Below the pieces are notes generated by a model that did no database searches, had not been told where the DNA came from, and saw nothing but the letters and a program-made list of their open reading frames with translations. A stretch of DNA of 64,000 nt from Mycobacterium numidiamassiliense (lineage in GTDB: Bacteria > Actinomycetota > Actinomycetes > Mycobacteriales > Mycobacteriaceae), in NCBI RefSeq assembly GCF_900157365.1, contig NZ_FUEZ01000004.1, positions 2,343,066 to 2,407,065 on the forward strand. Reading direction: 5' to 3'. Shown here piece after piece: positions 1-9,490 of this stretch; positions within the stretch are counted from its first letter, which is position 1, and every line of letters starts with the position of its first letter. The position numbers and the translations under genes were made by a program.

Positions 1-69
1 CGGGCGACGGGAATCGAACCCGCGTAGCTAGTTTGGAAGACTAGGGCTCTACCATTGAGCTACGCCCGC
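1..69 (-). tRNA. glyV: tRNA-Gly (anticodon TCC), 3' end cut by window edge
   Basis: The reverse strand reads as a complete cloverleaf: acceptor GCGGGCG at 69-63, an AGCTCAATGGTAGAG D-arm, an anticodon stem-loop with TCC in CTTCCAA, and a GGTTCGATTCC T-arm. The 3' acceptor strand runs off the window start, so one or two terminal bases are missing. TCC reads GGA glycine codons. It lies just upstream of tRNA-Pro and tig, the same neighbourhood as in M. tuberculosis. Confidence 0.95.
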
Positions 70-225
70 ATGTATTAGTCGAGCGAGACTGTATCTGGCG
101 GTGAAGATCAAATCTAATTGAAGCGGATTTGTGGCCGCATCGTGAGGTCCGTGAGGTCTGGAGAGGTTCCTGTTAAGCCGGTGGCCAACCTGGTGATTAC
201 GGGCCGTAGGATCGCGTGGTCAGTG

Positions 226-302
226 CGGGGTGTAGCGCAGCTTGGTAGCGCATCCGCTTTGGGAGCGGAAGGCCGCAGGTTCAAATCCTGTCACCCCGAC
301 CA
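226..302 (+). tRNA. proU: tRNA-Pro (anticodon TGG)
   Basis: A cloverleaf is visible with acceptor arms CGGGGTG (226-232) and CACCCCG (292-298). The anticodon loop is TTTGGGA, giving TGG, and the T-arm contains GGTTCAAATCC. Discriminator A299 is followed by CCA at 300-302, so the CCA end is genome-encoded. The GTG start of tig lies only 41 bases downstream, so the two may share a transcript. The symbol follows the M. tuberculosis name for the gene in this place. Confidence 0.96.
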
Positions 303-342
303 TGCCGCCAAATGCTGAGAACGACCACCGAGGAGTACAGCC

Positions 343-1743
343 GTGAAGAGCAGCGTCGAGCAGTTGAGCCCCACCCGGGTGCGCATCAACGTAGAGGTGC
401 CGTTCACCGAACTCGAGCCGGATTTCCAGCGAGCGTACAAGGAGCTGGCCAGGCAGGTCCGGCTGCCCGGCTTCCGCCCGGGCAAGGCGCCGATGAAGTT
501 GCTGGAGGCCCGGTTCGGTCGTGAGGAGATGCTGGACCAGGTCGTGAGCGAGGCGCTGCCCGCCCGCTATGGACAGGCCGTCGCCGAGTCGGAAGTCCAG
601 CCGATCGGCCAGCCCGAGATCGAGGTGACCAAAAAGGAGTACGGCCAGGGGCTGGAGTTCACCGCCGAGGTCGACGTCCGCCCCAAGATCGAGCTTCCGG
701 ACCTGAGCACGCTGCAGGTTTCGGTGGATCCGATCGAGGTCACCGACGACGACGTGGACGCCCGGCTGCAGGCGTTGCGCGCCCGGTTCGGCGAGCTGGC
801 CACGGTGGACCGCCCCGTGGCCGAGGGCGACTTCGTCTCGATCGACTTGTCGGCCACCGTCGACGGCGAGCCGGTGCCCAACGCCGCCGCGGAGGGGCTG
901 ACCCACGAGGTGGGCTCCGGCCGGCTGATAGACGGCCTGGACGAAGCGCTGACCGGTTTGTCCGTCGACGAGTCCCGGGAGTTCACCGCGAAGCTGGCGA
1001 CCGGCGAGCACGCGGGCAAGGACGCGCAGGCGACTGTCACGGTCAAGTCGATCAAGGAACGCAAGCTGCCCGAGGCCGACGATGAATTCGCGCAATTGGC
1101 AAGCGAATTCGACACCATCGACGAGATGCGCACCAACCTGCGCGAGCAGGTGACCCAGATCAAGCGGGCCCAGCAGGCCGAGAAGATTCGCGAGGCCACC
1201 CTGGAAGCGTTGCTCGACAAGGTCGACGTGCCGGTGCCCGAGGCGGTCGTCCAGGCTCAGTACGACAGCGCCATCCACGGCGCGCTGCACGGCCTCAACC
1301 ACGACGAAGCCAAATTCGACGAGGTGCTCGCCGGGCAGGGCAAGACGCGCGAGGAGTTCGAGGCCGAGACTCGCAGCGCCGCGGAGCAGGACGTGCAGCG
1401 GCAGCTGTTGCTGGACGCGCTGGCCGACGAGCTGGAGGTCCAGGTCGGCCAGGACGACCTCACCGAACGACTGGTGGCGACGTCGCAGCAATACGGCATC
1501 GAGCCGCAGCAGCTGTTCGGCTACCTGCAGGAGAACAACCAGCTGCCGGCCATGTTCGCCGATGTGCGACGCAGCCTGGCCATCGGCGCGGTGGTCGCCG
1601 CGGCGACCGTCAAAGACACCGACGGAAACACCGTCGACACCAGCGATTTCTTTCCGCCCCGGGGCCAGGACGACGAGGCGGGGGCGGCCGAGGAAGGCTC
1701 CGCCGAGGCCGACGAATCGGACGAGGCCGACGCCGAGAAGTGA
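343..1743 (+). CDS. tig: Trigger factor, ribosome-associated chaperone/PPIase
   Basis: The 466-residue protein has trigger-factor architecture. The N-terminal ribosome-docking domain carries the signature GFRPGKAP at residues 43-50. A central FKBP-type prolyl isomerase domain lies at about 150-240, and a helical C-terminal chaperone domain follows. The last 20 or so residues are very acidic (Asp/Glu/Ala), as in other mycobacterial homologues. Trigger factor binds near the ribosome exit tunnel and shields nascent chains. The GTG start is supported by AGGAG at 331-335, seven bases upstream. The neighbouring clpP1P2 genes make a folding and proteolysis cluster conserved in M. tuberculosis (Rv2462c to Rv2460c). 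Confidence 0.97.
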   Translation: MKSSVEQLSPTRVRINVEVPFTELEPDFQRAYKELARQVRLPGFRPGKAPMKLLEARFGREEMLDQVVSEALPARYGQAVAESEVQPIGQPEIEVTKKEYGQGLEFTAEVDVRPKIELPDLSTLQVSVDPIEVTDDDVDARLQALRARFGELATVDRPVAEGDFVSIDLSATVDGEPVPNAAAEGLTHEVGSGRLIDGLDEALTGLSVDESREFTAKLATGEHAGKDAQATVTVKSIKERKLPEADDEFAQLASEFDTIDEMRTNLREQVTQIKRAQQAEKIREATLEALLDKVDVPVPEAVVQAQYDSAIHGALHGLNHDEAKFDEVLAGQGKTREEFEAETRSAAEQDVQRQLLLDALADELEVQVGQDDLTERLVATSQQYGIEPQQLFGYLQENNQLPAMFADVRRSLAIGAVVAAATVKDTDGNTVDTSDFFPPRGQDDEAGAAEEGSAEADESDEADAEK

Positions 1744-1860
1744 CGAGGGGCGTGACGCTGTGAGCGAACGCGCCCGTTTCGGGGGTGCGTGGCCGCGAAA
1801 CGGCGAGCCCGGTTGGTTAGTGTCGGTTCAAACAGATTTGAGAAAGCAGGTAACCCAGTC

Positions 1861-2460
1861 GTGACTGACATGCGTTCGAATTCGGTGGGTCTCAACCTCA
1901 CGGACTCCGTCTATGAGCGCTTGCTCTCCGAGCGCATCATCTTCCTGGGCTCGGAGGTGAACGACGAAGTCGCCAACAGGTTGTGCGCGCAGATTCTGCT
2001 GCTCGCCGCCGAGGACGGCGAGAAGGACATCAACCTCTACATCAACTCCCCGGGTGGATCGATCAGCGCCGGGATGGCGATCTACGACACCATGGTGCTG
2101 GCGCCTTGCGACATCGCCACCTACGCGATGGGCATGGCCGCCTCGATGGGCGAGTTCCTGTTGGCGGCGGGCACCAAGGGCAAGCGCTACGCGCTGCCGC
2201 ACGCCCGCATCCTGATGCACCAGCCGCTGGGCGGGGTGACCGGCAGCGCGGCCGACATCGCAATCCAGGCCGAGCAGTTCCACGTCATCAAGAAGGAGAT
2301 GTTCCGGCTCAACGCCGAGTTCACCGGCCAGTCGATCGAACGTATCGAGGCCGACTCGGATCGCGACCGGTGGTTCACCGCGCCGCAGGCCTTGGAATAC
2401 GGCTTCGTCGACCACATCATCACCCGCGCCGCCCACATCACCAACGGAGAAGCCCGATGA
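1861..2460 (+). CDS. clpP1: ClpP1, ATP-dependent Clp protease proteolytic subunit
   Basis: ClpP serine protease of 199 residues. The catalytic triad is readable as Ser95 (in GMAASMG), His120 (in LMHQPLGG) and Asp169, matching the M. tuberculosis ClpP1 triad with a three-residue offset. The glycine-rich INSPGGSI strand is present. ClpP1 and ClpP2 form a mixed two-ring peptidase fed by ClpX or ClpC1. I chose GTG at 1861 because it begins MTDMRSNS as in the M. tuberculosis protein, with an AGCAGG-like site about 10 bases upstream. An in-frame extension back to 1789 lacks family similarity. The stop overlaps the clpP2 start in ATGA, indicating translational coupling. Confidence 0.96.
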   Translation: MTDMRSNSVGLNLTDSVYERLLSERIIFLGSEVNDEVANRLCAQILLLAAEDGEKDINLYINSPGGSISAGMAIYDTMVLAPCDIATYAMGMAASMGEFLLAAGTKGKRYALPHARILMHQPLGGVTGSAADIAIQAEQFHVIKKEMFRLNAEFTGQSIERIEADSDRDRWFTAPQALEYGFVDHIITRAAHITNGEAR

Positions 2461-3092
2461 ACCCCGAAACCCGACCCCAGGCGCGCTACATCCTGCCGTC
2501 GTTCATCGAACACTCGAGCTTCGGCGTCAAGGAATCCAACCCGTACAACAAGCTGTTCGAGGAACGCATCATCTTCCTCGGCGTGCAGGTCGACGACGCG
2601 TCGGCGAATGACATCATGGCGCAGCTGCTGGTGCTCGAGTCGCTGGACCCGGACCGCGACATCACCATGTACATCAACTCCCCGGGCGGCGGGTTCACCT
2701 CGCTGATGGCGATCTACGACACCATGCAATACGTCCGCGCCGACATCCAGACGGTCTGCCTCGGTCAGGCCGCCTCGGCCGCGGCGGTGCTGCTGGCCGC
2801 CGGGACGCCAGGCAAGCGGATGGCGCTGCCCAACGCGCGCGTGCTGATCCACCAGCCGTCGCTGTCCGGCGTGATCCAGGGTCAGTTCTCCGACCTGGAG
2901 ATCCAGGCCGCCGAGATCGAGCGGATGCGCACGCTCATGGAGACCACCCTGGCCCACCACACCAACAAGGACGCCGCGGTGATCCGCAAGGACACCGACC
3001 GGGACAAGATCCTGACCGCCCAAGAGGCCAAGGACTACGGGATCATCGACACCGTGCTGGAATACCGGAAGCTCTCCGCGCAAACCGCCTGA
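2457..3092 (+). CDS. clpP2: ClpP2, ATP-dependent Clp protease proteolytic subunit
   Basis: The second ClpP paralogue, 211 residues, with triad Ser107 (GQAASAA), His132 (LIHQPS) and Asp183 (near KDTDRD). The processing and handle regions are of family length. In mycobacteria ClpP2 forms the ring that docks the ATPase partners, and both paralogues are needed for activity. Its ATG lies inside the stop of clpP1 (ATGA), so expression should be balanced between the two. It is followed after three bases by the convergent mmuM gene, leaving no room for a separate terminator between them. Confidence 0.96.
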   Translation: MNPETRPQARYILPSFIEHSSFGVKESNPYNKLFEERIIFLGVQVDDASANDIMAQLLVLESLDPDRDITMYINSPGGGFTSLMAIYDTMQYVRADIQTVCLGQAASAAAVLLAAGTPGKRMALPNARVLIHQPSLSGVIQGQFSDLEIQAAEIERMRTLMETTLAHHTNKDAAVIRKDTDRDKILTAQEAKDYGIIDTVLEYRKLSAQTA

Positions 3093-3095
3093 GCC

Positions 3096-3986
3096 TCAAC
3101 GCAATACGGCCGCCACCTGGGCGATGTCGGCGGGCCGAACCCGGCAGCAGCCGCCGACGATGCGTGCCCCGGCGGCCGCCCATTGCCGAGCCAGGTGCGC
3201 GGTGTACCGCGGCCGGCCGACCCAGCCGTGGCCGTCCCAGCGTTCGCCGCTGTTCGGGTAGACGATCACCGGTTTGCCGATCGCCGACGCCGTGGCGATC
3301 GCGGGCAGGACGTCGTCGGGTGCGCAGCAATTGACACCGATCGCGACGATCTCGTCGATTCCGGCCGCCACCGCGAACGCCTCTTCCAGCGGTTGTCCGG
3401 CCCGGGTCCTGGAGCCGTCGATGGTGTAGCTCAGCCAGGCCGGCACACCGACCGAACGCACCAGGTTCACCAGAGCCTCGGCTTCGTCGACATCGGGCAC
3501 GGTCTCGCAGGCGAGCACGTCCGCGCCCGCCCCGGCCAGGATTTCGAACCGCGGTCGATGCCACCGCGTCAACGCCGCAACCGACTGTCCGTAGCGCCCG
3601 CGATATTCCGAGCCGTCGGCGAGGGCGGCGCCATACGGTCCGATCGAGGCGGCGATCCGGGCGTCCCGGGCGCCGGCGTTATCCCGCGCGGTCGCCGCGA
3701 GTTCGACGCTGCGGCGCAGCAGCCCGATCGCATCGTCTCGGCCGACTCCGCGAGCGGCGAAACCGTCGAAGGACGCCTGGTAGCTCGCGCTCGTCGCGAC
3801 CGTGGCACCGGCCCGGAAGAAGGCCTCGTGCACTGCCACGATTTCCTGCGGCGCATCCGCCAGCAGCCGCGCCGACCACAACGGGTCGGACAGGTCGTGA
3901 CCGCGCGCCTCGAGCTCGGTGGCCAGGCCACCATCGCTGGTGAGCACGGATTCGCCGGGCCAGGAAATTCCCGCAGCCAACCCCAC
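3096..3986 (-). CDS. mmuM: Homocysteine S-methyltransferase
   Basis: Zinc-dependent homocysteine methyltransferase (Pfam S-methyl_trans type), 296 residues, close to the M. tuberculosis MmuM (Rv2458) length. The N-terminus has DGGLATELEARG. Zinc-ligand cysteines are visible in VNCCAPDD and in the C-terminal GGCCRV motif. Such enzymes transfer a methyl group from S-methylmethionine or SAM to homocysteine, giving methionine. It is convergent to clpP2 and divergent from clpX. The GTG start at 3986 is the longest option; starts further in would cut into the conserved barrel. Confidence 0.9.
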   Translation of the reverse strand: MGLAAGISWPGESVLTSDGGLATELEARGHDLSDPLWSARLLADAPQEIVAVHEAFFRAGATVATSASYQASFDGFAARGVGRDDAIGLLRRSVELAATARDNAGARDARIAASIGPYGAALADGSEYRGRYGQSVAALTRWHRPRFEILAGAGADVLACETVPDVDEAEALVNLVRSVGVPAWLSYTIDGSRTRAGQPLEEAFAVAAGIDEIVAIGVNCCAPDDVLPAIATASAIGKPVIVYPNSGERWDGHGWVGRPRYTAHLARQWAAAGARIVGGCCRVRPADIAQVAAVLR

Positions 3987-4251
3987 ACGGCCACTGTAGG
4001 GTGGTGGGTCAGCGGCCGGCCCACTACAGCCTCGGGGGGATTACGACCGCGACACGCCAAAGACACGGATGCGCGTCTCGGCCAGAGACGAGCCTGTCGG
4101 GCTATATGTTCATTCAGACGAGAGGCATGAATACCACTGACGCGATTCAGCTCTAATGGTCGCGTCGGCCCGGAGCAAGCGGGTAGCGTCGGGGAATACA
4201 TGCGGGGACAGCAAGACCAACGGCGAACAGGGAAGTAGGCGCTGACGCATC

Positions 4252-5532
4252 ATGGCACGCATCGGAGACGGCGGCGACCTGCTGAAGTGCTCGTTCTGCG
4301 GGAAGAGTCAAAAGCAAGTCAAGAAGCTCATCGCCGGCCCCGGCGTGTACATCTGCGACGAATGCATCGATCTTTGCAACGAGATCATCGAAGAGGAGCT
4401 CGCCGACGCCGACGACGTGAAGCTCGACGAACTGCCCAAGCCGGCTGAGATCCGGGAGTTCCTCGAGGGATACGTGATCGGGCAGGACACCGCCAAGCGG
4501 ACGCTGGCCGTCGCTGTCTACAACCACTACAAGCGAATTCAGGCCGGCGAGAAGGGTCGTGACTCCCGCTACGAGGCGGTCGAGCTGACCAAGTCCAACA
4601 TCCTGATGCTCGGACCCACCGGGTGCGGCAAGACCTATCTGGCCCAGACGCTCGCCAAGATGCTCAACGTCCCGTTCGCCATCGCCGACGCCACCGCGCT
4701 GACCGAGGCCGGTTATGTGGGTGAGGACGTCGAGAACATTCTCCTCAAGCTGATCCAGGCGGCCGACTACGACGTCAAGCGCGCCGAAACCGGCATCATC
4801 TACATCGACGAGGTCGACAAGATCGCCCGCAAGAGCGAGAACCCGTCGATCACCCGCGACGTCTCCGGTGAAGGCGTGCAGCAGGCATTGCTCAAGATCC
4901 TGGAGGGCACCCAGGCCTCGGTTCCTCCGCAGGGCGGCCGCAAGCACCCGCACCAGGAGTTCATCCAGATCGACACCACCAACGTGCTGTTCATCGTCGC
5001 GGGTGCGTTCGCCGGGCTCGAGAAGATCATCCACGAGCGCGTCGGCAAGCGCGGCCTGGGCTTCGGCGCCGAAGTCCACTCGAAGGCCGAGATCGACACC
5101 ACCGACCAGTTCGCCGACGTGATGCCCGAGGACCTGATCAAGTTCGGACTCATACCCGAGTTCATCGGCCGTCTTCCGGTGGTCGCCTCTGTCACCAACC
5201 TCGACATGGAGTCGCTGGTCAAGATCTTGTCCGAGCCGAAGAACGCTCTGGTCAAGCAGTACACGCGGCTGTTCGAGATGGACGGCGTCGAGCTCGAATT
5301 CACCGACGACGCGCTGGAGGCCATCGCCGACCAGGCGATCCACCGCGGCACCGGCGCCCGTGGTCTGCGCGCCATCATGGAAGAGGTCCTGCTGCCGGTG
5401 ATGTACGACATCCCGAGCCGCGACGACGTCGCCAAAGTGGTGGTTACCAAGGAGACCGTGCAGGACAACGTGTTGCCGACGATCGTGCCGCGTAAGCCGT
5501 CGCGCACCGAGCGCCGCGACAAGAGCGCCTGA
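4252..5532 (+). CDS. clpX: ClpX, ATP-dependent Clp protease unfoldase
   Basis: AAA+ unfoldase of 426 residues. The N-terminal zinc-binding domain has Cys13, Cys16, Cys35 and Cys38 (CSFCGKS and CDECIDLC). Walker A GPTGCGKT is at 121-128, the pore loop GYVG at about 154-157, and Walker B IIYIDEVDK at about 182-190. A sensor-2 arginine lies in GARGLR near the C-terminus. ClpX recognises tagged substrates and threads them into ClpP1P2. The ATG is preceded by a weak purine-rich site. The 265-base gap upstream, shared with divergent mmuM, should hold its promoter. Confidence 0.97.
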   Translation: MARIGDGGDLLKCSFCGKSQKQVKKLIAGPGVYICDECIDLCNEIIEEELADADDVKLDELPKPAEIREFLEGYVIGQDTAKRTLAVAVYNHYKRIQAGEKGRDSRYEAVELTKSNILMLGPTGCGKTYLAQTLAKMLNVPFAIADATALTEAGYVGEDVENILLKLIQAADYDVKRAETGIIYIDEVDKIARKSENPSITRDVSGEGVQQALLKILEGTQASVPPQGGRKHPHQEFIQIDTTNVLFIVAGAFAGLEKIIHERVGKRGLGFGAEVHSKAEIDTTDQFADVMPEDLIKFGLIPEFIGRLPVVASVTNLDMESLVKILSEPKNALVKQYTRLFEMDGVELEFTDDALEAIADQAIHRGTGARGLRAIMEEVLLPVMYDIPSRDDVAKVVVTKETVQDNVLPTIVPRKPSRTERRDKSA

Positions 5533-5550
5533 GCACGGACGTATGCCGGG

Positions 5551-5569
5551 GGGCGGAATCGGGCCGCCC
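5551..5569 (+). terminator. Hairpin downstream of clpX
   Basis: GGGCGG (5551-5556) and CCGCCC (5564-5569) form a six-base GC stem with a seven-base loop, 18 bases after the clpX stop. There is no T-run, as is usual for mycobacterial terminators. The remaining gap to korA (about 240 bases) holds no gene. It contains an inverted repeat with arms AAGTACG (5652-5658) and CGTACTT (5671-5677) that could be a regulatory site. Confidence 0.5.
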
Positions 5570-5811
5570 AGCGAAGTGACCAAAACCACAGTTTTGCGCC
5601 GTACTCACCAGTAGCCCCTAGCTGACTACGTGTTTTGTCTAAGATAACGGTAAGTACGCGCCGGCAGAAACGTACTTCCGGCCCGAAAACCAGTGCCATA
5701 ATTGGTACTACCAGTCTCATACATTCGTGTAAGGCCGGTAATCCCTTTAGCGGCGCGTAACCTGGACCTTCGGTGGAGTGCCGGTCCGGTTAACAAATGG
5801 GAGGCAGAGAC

Positions 5812-7773
5812 GTGGATCCGAACGGCAGCGGAGCCGGGTCAGATTCTCTTAATGGGAGCCCGCACAACGGATCCGGCCGTCAACGTTTGGAGCAAGTCGT
5901 CATCCGATTCGCCGGCGACTCCGGCGACGGTATGCAGCTGACCGGTGACCGGTTCACGACGGAGGCAGCGCTTTTCGGTAACGACCTGGCGACCCAGCCG
6001 AACTACCCCGCCGAGATCCGCGCACCAGCAGGCACGCTGCCCGGCGTCTCGTCATTCCAGATTCAGATCGCCGATTACGACATCCTGACCGCCGGCGACC
6101 GGCCCGACGTGCTTGTCGCGATGAACCCCGCTGCGCTGAAAGCTAACATCGGCGACCTGCCCCGCGGCGGAATGGTGATCGCGAACTCCGACGAGTTCAC
6201 CAAGCGCAATCTCACCAAAGTGGGTTATGTAGCCAACCCGCTGGAAACCGACGAGTTGTCCGACTACGTGGTGCACTCGGTCGCGATGACCACGCTGACT
6301 CTCGGAGCCGTCGAGTCGATCGGCTCGTCGAAGAAGGACGGCCAGCGCGCCAAAAATATGTTCGCGCTTGGCCTTTTGTCCTGGATGTACGGGCGGCCGA
6401 TCGAGACCAGCGAAACCTTCATCAGGGAGAAGTTCCTCCGCAAGCCCGATGTCGCGGAGGCCAACGTCCTTGCGCTCAAGGCGGGCTGGAACTACGGCGA
6501 AACCACCGAGGCGTTCGGCACCACCTACGAGGTGTCCCGCGCGAGCTTGCCGACCGGCGAATACCGGCAGATCTCCGGCAACACCGCGCTCGCCTATGGG
6601 ATTGTCGCGGCCGGTCAGATCGCCGACCTTCAGGTCGTGCTCGGCAGCTACCCGATCACGCCGGCCTCGGACATCCTGCACGAGCTTTCCAAGCACAAGA
6701 ACTTCAACGTCATCACCTTCCAGGCCGAGGACGAGATCGGCGGCATCTGCGCGGCGCTGGGTGCGTCCTACGGCGGTGCGCTCGGCGTCACCACCACCTC
6801 GGGACCGGGTATTTCGCTGAAGTCTGAGGCGATCGGGCTGGCCGTGATGACCGAGCTGCCGTTGCTGATCGTCGACGTGCAGCGCGGCGGCCCGTCCACG
6901 GGTCTACCGACAAAGACCGAGCAGGCCGACCTGCTGCAGGCGCTGTTCGGCCGCAATGGCGAATCGCCGGTCGCGGTGCTGGCGCCGCGGTCGCCGTCGG
7001 ACTGCTTCGAGACCGCCCTCGAGGCGGTGCGCATCGCGGTGTCGTACCACACACCGGTGATCCTGTTGTCCGACGGCGCAATCGCCAACGGCTCCGAGCC
7101 GTGGATGATTCCGGACGTCGGCGCGCTGCCGTCGATCACGCACACCTTCGCCAAGCCCGACGAGCCGTTCCAGCCGTACGCGCGCGACCCGGAAACGCTG
7201 GCTCGCCAGTTCGCCGTCCCGGGCACTCCCGGCCTGGAGCACCGCATCGGTGGACTGGAAGCGGCAAACGGTTCGGGCGCCATCTCCTACGAGCCGGTCA
7301 ATCACGACCTGATGGTCCGGTTGCGCCAGGCCAAGATCGACGGCATCACGGTTCCTGACCTCGAGGTCGACGACCCGACCGGGGACGCCGAGCTGCTCTT
7401 GATCGGATGGGGCAGCTCCTACGGCCCGATCGGTGAAGCCTGCCGCCGCGCACGGCGCAAGGGAGTCAAGGTCGCCCATGCTCACCTGCGTTACCTGAAC
7501 CCATTCCCCGCCAACCTCGGCGACGTGCTGCGGCGCTACCCCAAGGTGGTCGCACCGGAGATGAACCTGGGCCAGCTGGCGCTGCTGCTGCGGGGCAAGT
7601 ATTTGGTCGACGTGCAGTCGGTCACCAAGGTTCAGGGCCTCGCCTTCTTGGCCGACGAGATCGGGCGGGTCATCCGCGCTGCCCTGGCCGGGACACTGGC
7701 CGAAATCGAGCAAGACAAGACAATGGTCGCCAAAATGGCGGCAGCAACTGTTGGAGCAGGAGCTAGCGCATGA
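5812..7773 (+). CDS. korA: 2-oxoglutarate:ferredoxin oxidoreductase, alpha (gamma-alpha fused) subunit
   Basis: The 653-residue protein equals the length of M. tuberculosis KorA (Rv2455c). The N-terminal part (about 25-200) is the fused gamma domain, with the IRFAGDSGDGMQ signature. The pyrimidine-binding alpha domain follows, with SYPITPASDI and the TSGPGISL loop. With KorB it oxidises 2-oxoglutarate to succinyl-CoA and reduces ferredoxin, a CoA-dependent TCA route separate from the dehydrogenase complex. I prefer GTG at 5812 because GGGAGG at 5799-5804 is correctly spaced and the product begins MDPNGSGAG as in M. tuberculosis; an ATG at 5797 would lie upstream of that site. The stop overlaps korB. 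Confidence 0.95.
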   Translation: MDPNGSGAGSDSLNGSPHNGSGRQRLEQVVIRFAGDSGDGMQLTGDRFTTEAALFGNDLATQPNYPAEIRAPAGTLPGVSSFQIQIADYDILTAGDRPDVLVAMNPAALKANIGDLPRGGMVIANSDEFTKRNLTKVGYVANPLETDELSDYVVHSVAMTTLTLGAVESIGSSKKDGQRAKNMFALGLLSWMYGRPIETSETFIREKFLRKPDVAEANVLALKAGWNYGETTEAFGTTYEVSRASLPTGEYRQISGNTALAYGIVAAGQIADLQVVLGSYPITPASDILHELSKHKNFNVITFQAEDEIGGICAALGASYGGALGVTTTSGPGISLKSEAIGLAVMTELPLLIVDVQRGGPSTGLPTKTEQADLLQALFGRNGESPVAVLAPRSPSDCFETALEAVRIAVSYHTPVILLSDGAIANGSEPWMIPDVGALPSITHTFAKPDEPFQPYARDPETLARQFAVPGTPGLEHRIGGLEAANGSGAISYEPVNHDLMVRLRQAKIDGITVPDLEVDDPTGDAELLLIGWGSSYGPIGEACRRARRKGVKVAHAHLRYLNPFPANLGDVLRRYPKVVAPEMNLGQLALLLRGKYLVDVQSVTKVQGLAFLADEIGRVIRAALAGTLAEIEQDKTMVAKMAAATVGAGASA

Positions 7774-8864
7774 CAAGCGGGATCGATCACGATCTAGCGG
7801 GCACAGACCTCGGCTTGACTCCGAGGTTGAAGAAGAACGACGGCGTGCCCACCACCGACGAGCCGCAGAAGGGCAAGGACTTCACCAGTGACCAGGAGGT
7901 CCGCTGGTGCCCGGGCTGCGGTGACTACGTCATCCTCAACACCATCCGTAACTTCCTGCCCGACCTCGGCCTGCGCCGCGAGAACATCGTGTTCATCAGC
8001 GGCATCGGCTGCTCCAGTCGCTTCCCGTACTACCTGGAGACCTACGGCTTCCACTCGATCCACGGCCGGGCACCGGCCATCGCGACCGGACTGGCGCTGG
8101 CCCGCGAGGACCTGTCGGTATGGGTGGTCACCGGCGACGGCGACGCCTTGTCGATCGGTGGCAACCACCTGATCCATGCGTTGCGCCGCAACGTGAACAT
8201 CACGATCCTGCTCTTCAACAACCGGATCTACGGGCTGACCAAGGGTCAGTACTCACCGACGTCCGAGGTCGGCAAGGTCACCAAGTCGACGCCGATGGGT
8301 TCGCTGGACCACCCGTTCAACCCAGCCTCGCTGGCGTTGGGCGCCGAGGCCACGTTCGTCGGCCGGGCACTTGACTCCGACCGCAACGGCCTGACCGAGG
8401 TGTTGCGCGGCGCGGCCGAGCACCGCGGCGCCGCGGTGGTCGAAATCCTGCAGGACTGCCCGATCTTCAATGACGGCTCGTTCGACGCGCTGCGCAAGGA
8501 GGGCGCCGAAGACCGGGTGATCAACATCCGCCACGGCGAGCCAATTGTGTTCGGCGCCAACGGCGAATACTGCGTGGTGAAGTCCGGCTTCGGCCTTGAG
8601 GTGGCCAAGACGGCCGATGTGGCGGTCGACGAAATTGTGGTGCACGACGCGCACGCCGACAATTCCGCCTACGCGTTCGCGCTGTCGCGGCTGTCCGATC
8701 AGAACCTCGACCACACCGTGCTCGGCATCTTCCGCAATGTCAGCCGGCCCACCTACGACGACGCGGCCCGCTCGCAGGTCAATGCCGCCCGATCATCAAC
8801 TCCGTTCGACGCCACCGCGCTGCAATCGCTGCTGCGCGGTCGCGACACCTGGACCGTCGACTGA
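7770..8864 (+). CDS. korB: 2-oxoglutarate:ferredoxin oxidoreductase, beta subunit
   Basis: Thiamine-diphosphate subunit of KorAB, 364 residues. Iron-sulfur cysteines are visible at 47 and 50 (RWCPGCGDY), 81 (GIGCSSR) and later in LQDCPIF. The TPP-binding motif begins GDGDA at about 122 and ends with the paired Asn in LFNN. The ATG overlaps the korA stop (ATGA), so the subunits are translationally coupled. In mycobacteria KorAB supports growth when the classical 2-oxoglutarate route is limiting. mobA follows at a short distance, probably on the same transcript. Confidence 0.95.
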   Translation: MTSGIDHDLAGTDLGLTPRLKKNDGVPTTDEPQKGKDFTSDQEVRWCPGCGDYVILNTIRNFLPDLGLRRENIVFISGIGCSSRFPYYLETYGFHSIHGRAPAIATGLALAREDLSVWVVTGDGDALSIGGNHLIHALRRNVNITILLFNNRIYGLTKGQYSPTSEVGKVTKSTPMGSLDHPFNPASLALGAEATFVGRALDSDRNGLTEVLRGAAEHRGAAVVEILQDCPIFNDGSFDALRKEGAEDRVINIRHGEPIVFGANGEYCVVKSGFGLEVAKTADVAVDEIVVHDAHADNSAYAFALSRLSDQNLDHTVLGIFRNVSRPTYDDAARSQVNAARSSTPFDATALQSLLRGRDTWTVD

Positions 8865-8878
8865 GGTAGGTGGACGTT

Positions 8879-9490
8879 ATGCCCGACACAGTTTCGCTGG
8901 CCGGGGTGATCCTCGCTGGGGGCGAATCGCGGCGCATGGGCCGCGACAAGGCGACTCTTCCCTATCCGGGGTCTGGCCCCGGATCGTCGTCCGGCACGAC
9001 GATGGTCGAACACATTCTCGGCGTTGTGTCGCAGCGGTGTGCACCGGTGTTCGTGGTTGCCGCTACCGGCCAGCCGCTACCGAAAATGCAGGCTCAGATC
9101 ATTCGCGACGAGATACAGGGGCTGGGCCCGTTGCCCGCAACCGGTCTCGGGCTGCGCGCGGCCGCGCAGGCGGGTGCGACGCTCGCGTTCGTCTGCGCAG
9201 TCGACATGCCACTGCTCGCAACGGAATTGATTGACAACCTGGTCCAGCTGGCCGTCGAGACCAATGCCGAGGTGGTATCCCCGTGGGATGGCCGCAGCCA
9301 CTTCCTGGCCGCGGTGTACCGGACTGATCTGGCCGATCGGATCGACGCGCTGGTCGCCACGGGCGAGCGCAGGATGAGCGCTCTGATCGACGCCTCGGAC
9401 GCCCAGCAGATCGTGCTGCCGGACTCCCGCCTGGTGACCAACGTGAACTCCGACGAGGACCTGCGCGCGCTGGTGCTGCCCGGGGCCTGA
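8879..9490 (+). CDS. mobA: Molybdenum cofactor guanylyltransferase MobA
   Basis: A nucleotidyltransferase of 203 residues with the MobA signature LAGGESRRMGRDKATL near the N-terminus and the metal-site aspartate in AVDMPLL. It attaches GMP to molybdopterin to make the bis-MGD form used by enzymes such as nitrate reductase and formate dehydrogenases. ATG 8879 is preceded by AGGTAGGTGG at 8865-8873, which fits better than the in-frame GTG at 8870 that overlaps this site. It closes the korAB-mobA operon. M. tuberculosis has the same order (Rv2455c to Rv2453c). Confidence 0.93.
   Translation: MPDTVSLAGVILAGGESRRMGRDKATLPYPGSGPGSSSGTTMVEHILGVVSQRCAPVFVVAATGQPLPKMQAQIIRDEIQGLGPLPATGLGLRAAAQAGATLAFVCAVDMPLLATELIDNLVQLAVETNAEVVSPWDGRSHFLAAVYRTDLADRIDALVATGERRMSALIDASDAQQIVLPDSRLVTNVNSDEDLRALVLPGA

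Noticed and set aside
220..1491. Long open frame antisense to tig (423 codons)
   Set aside because: It is the high-GC mirror of a well-recognised gene, overlaps tRNA-Pro, and shows no domain or ribosome site. The same applies to other long antisense frames, for example over clpX, korA, folC and rne.
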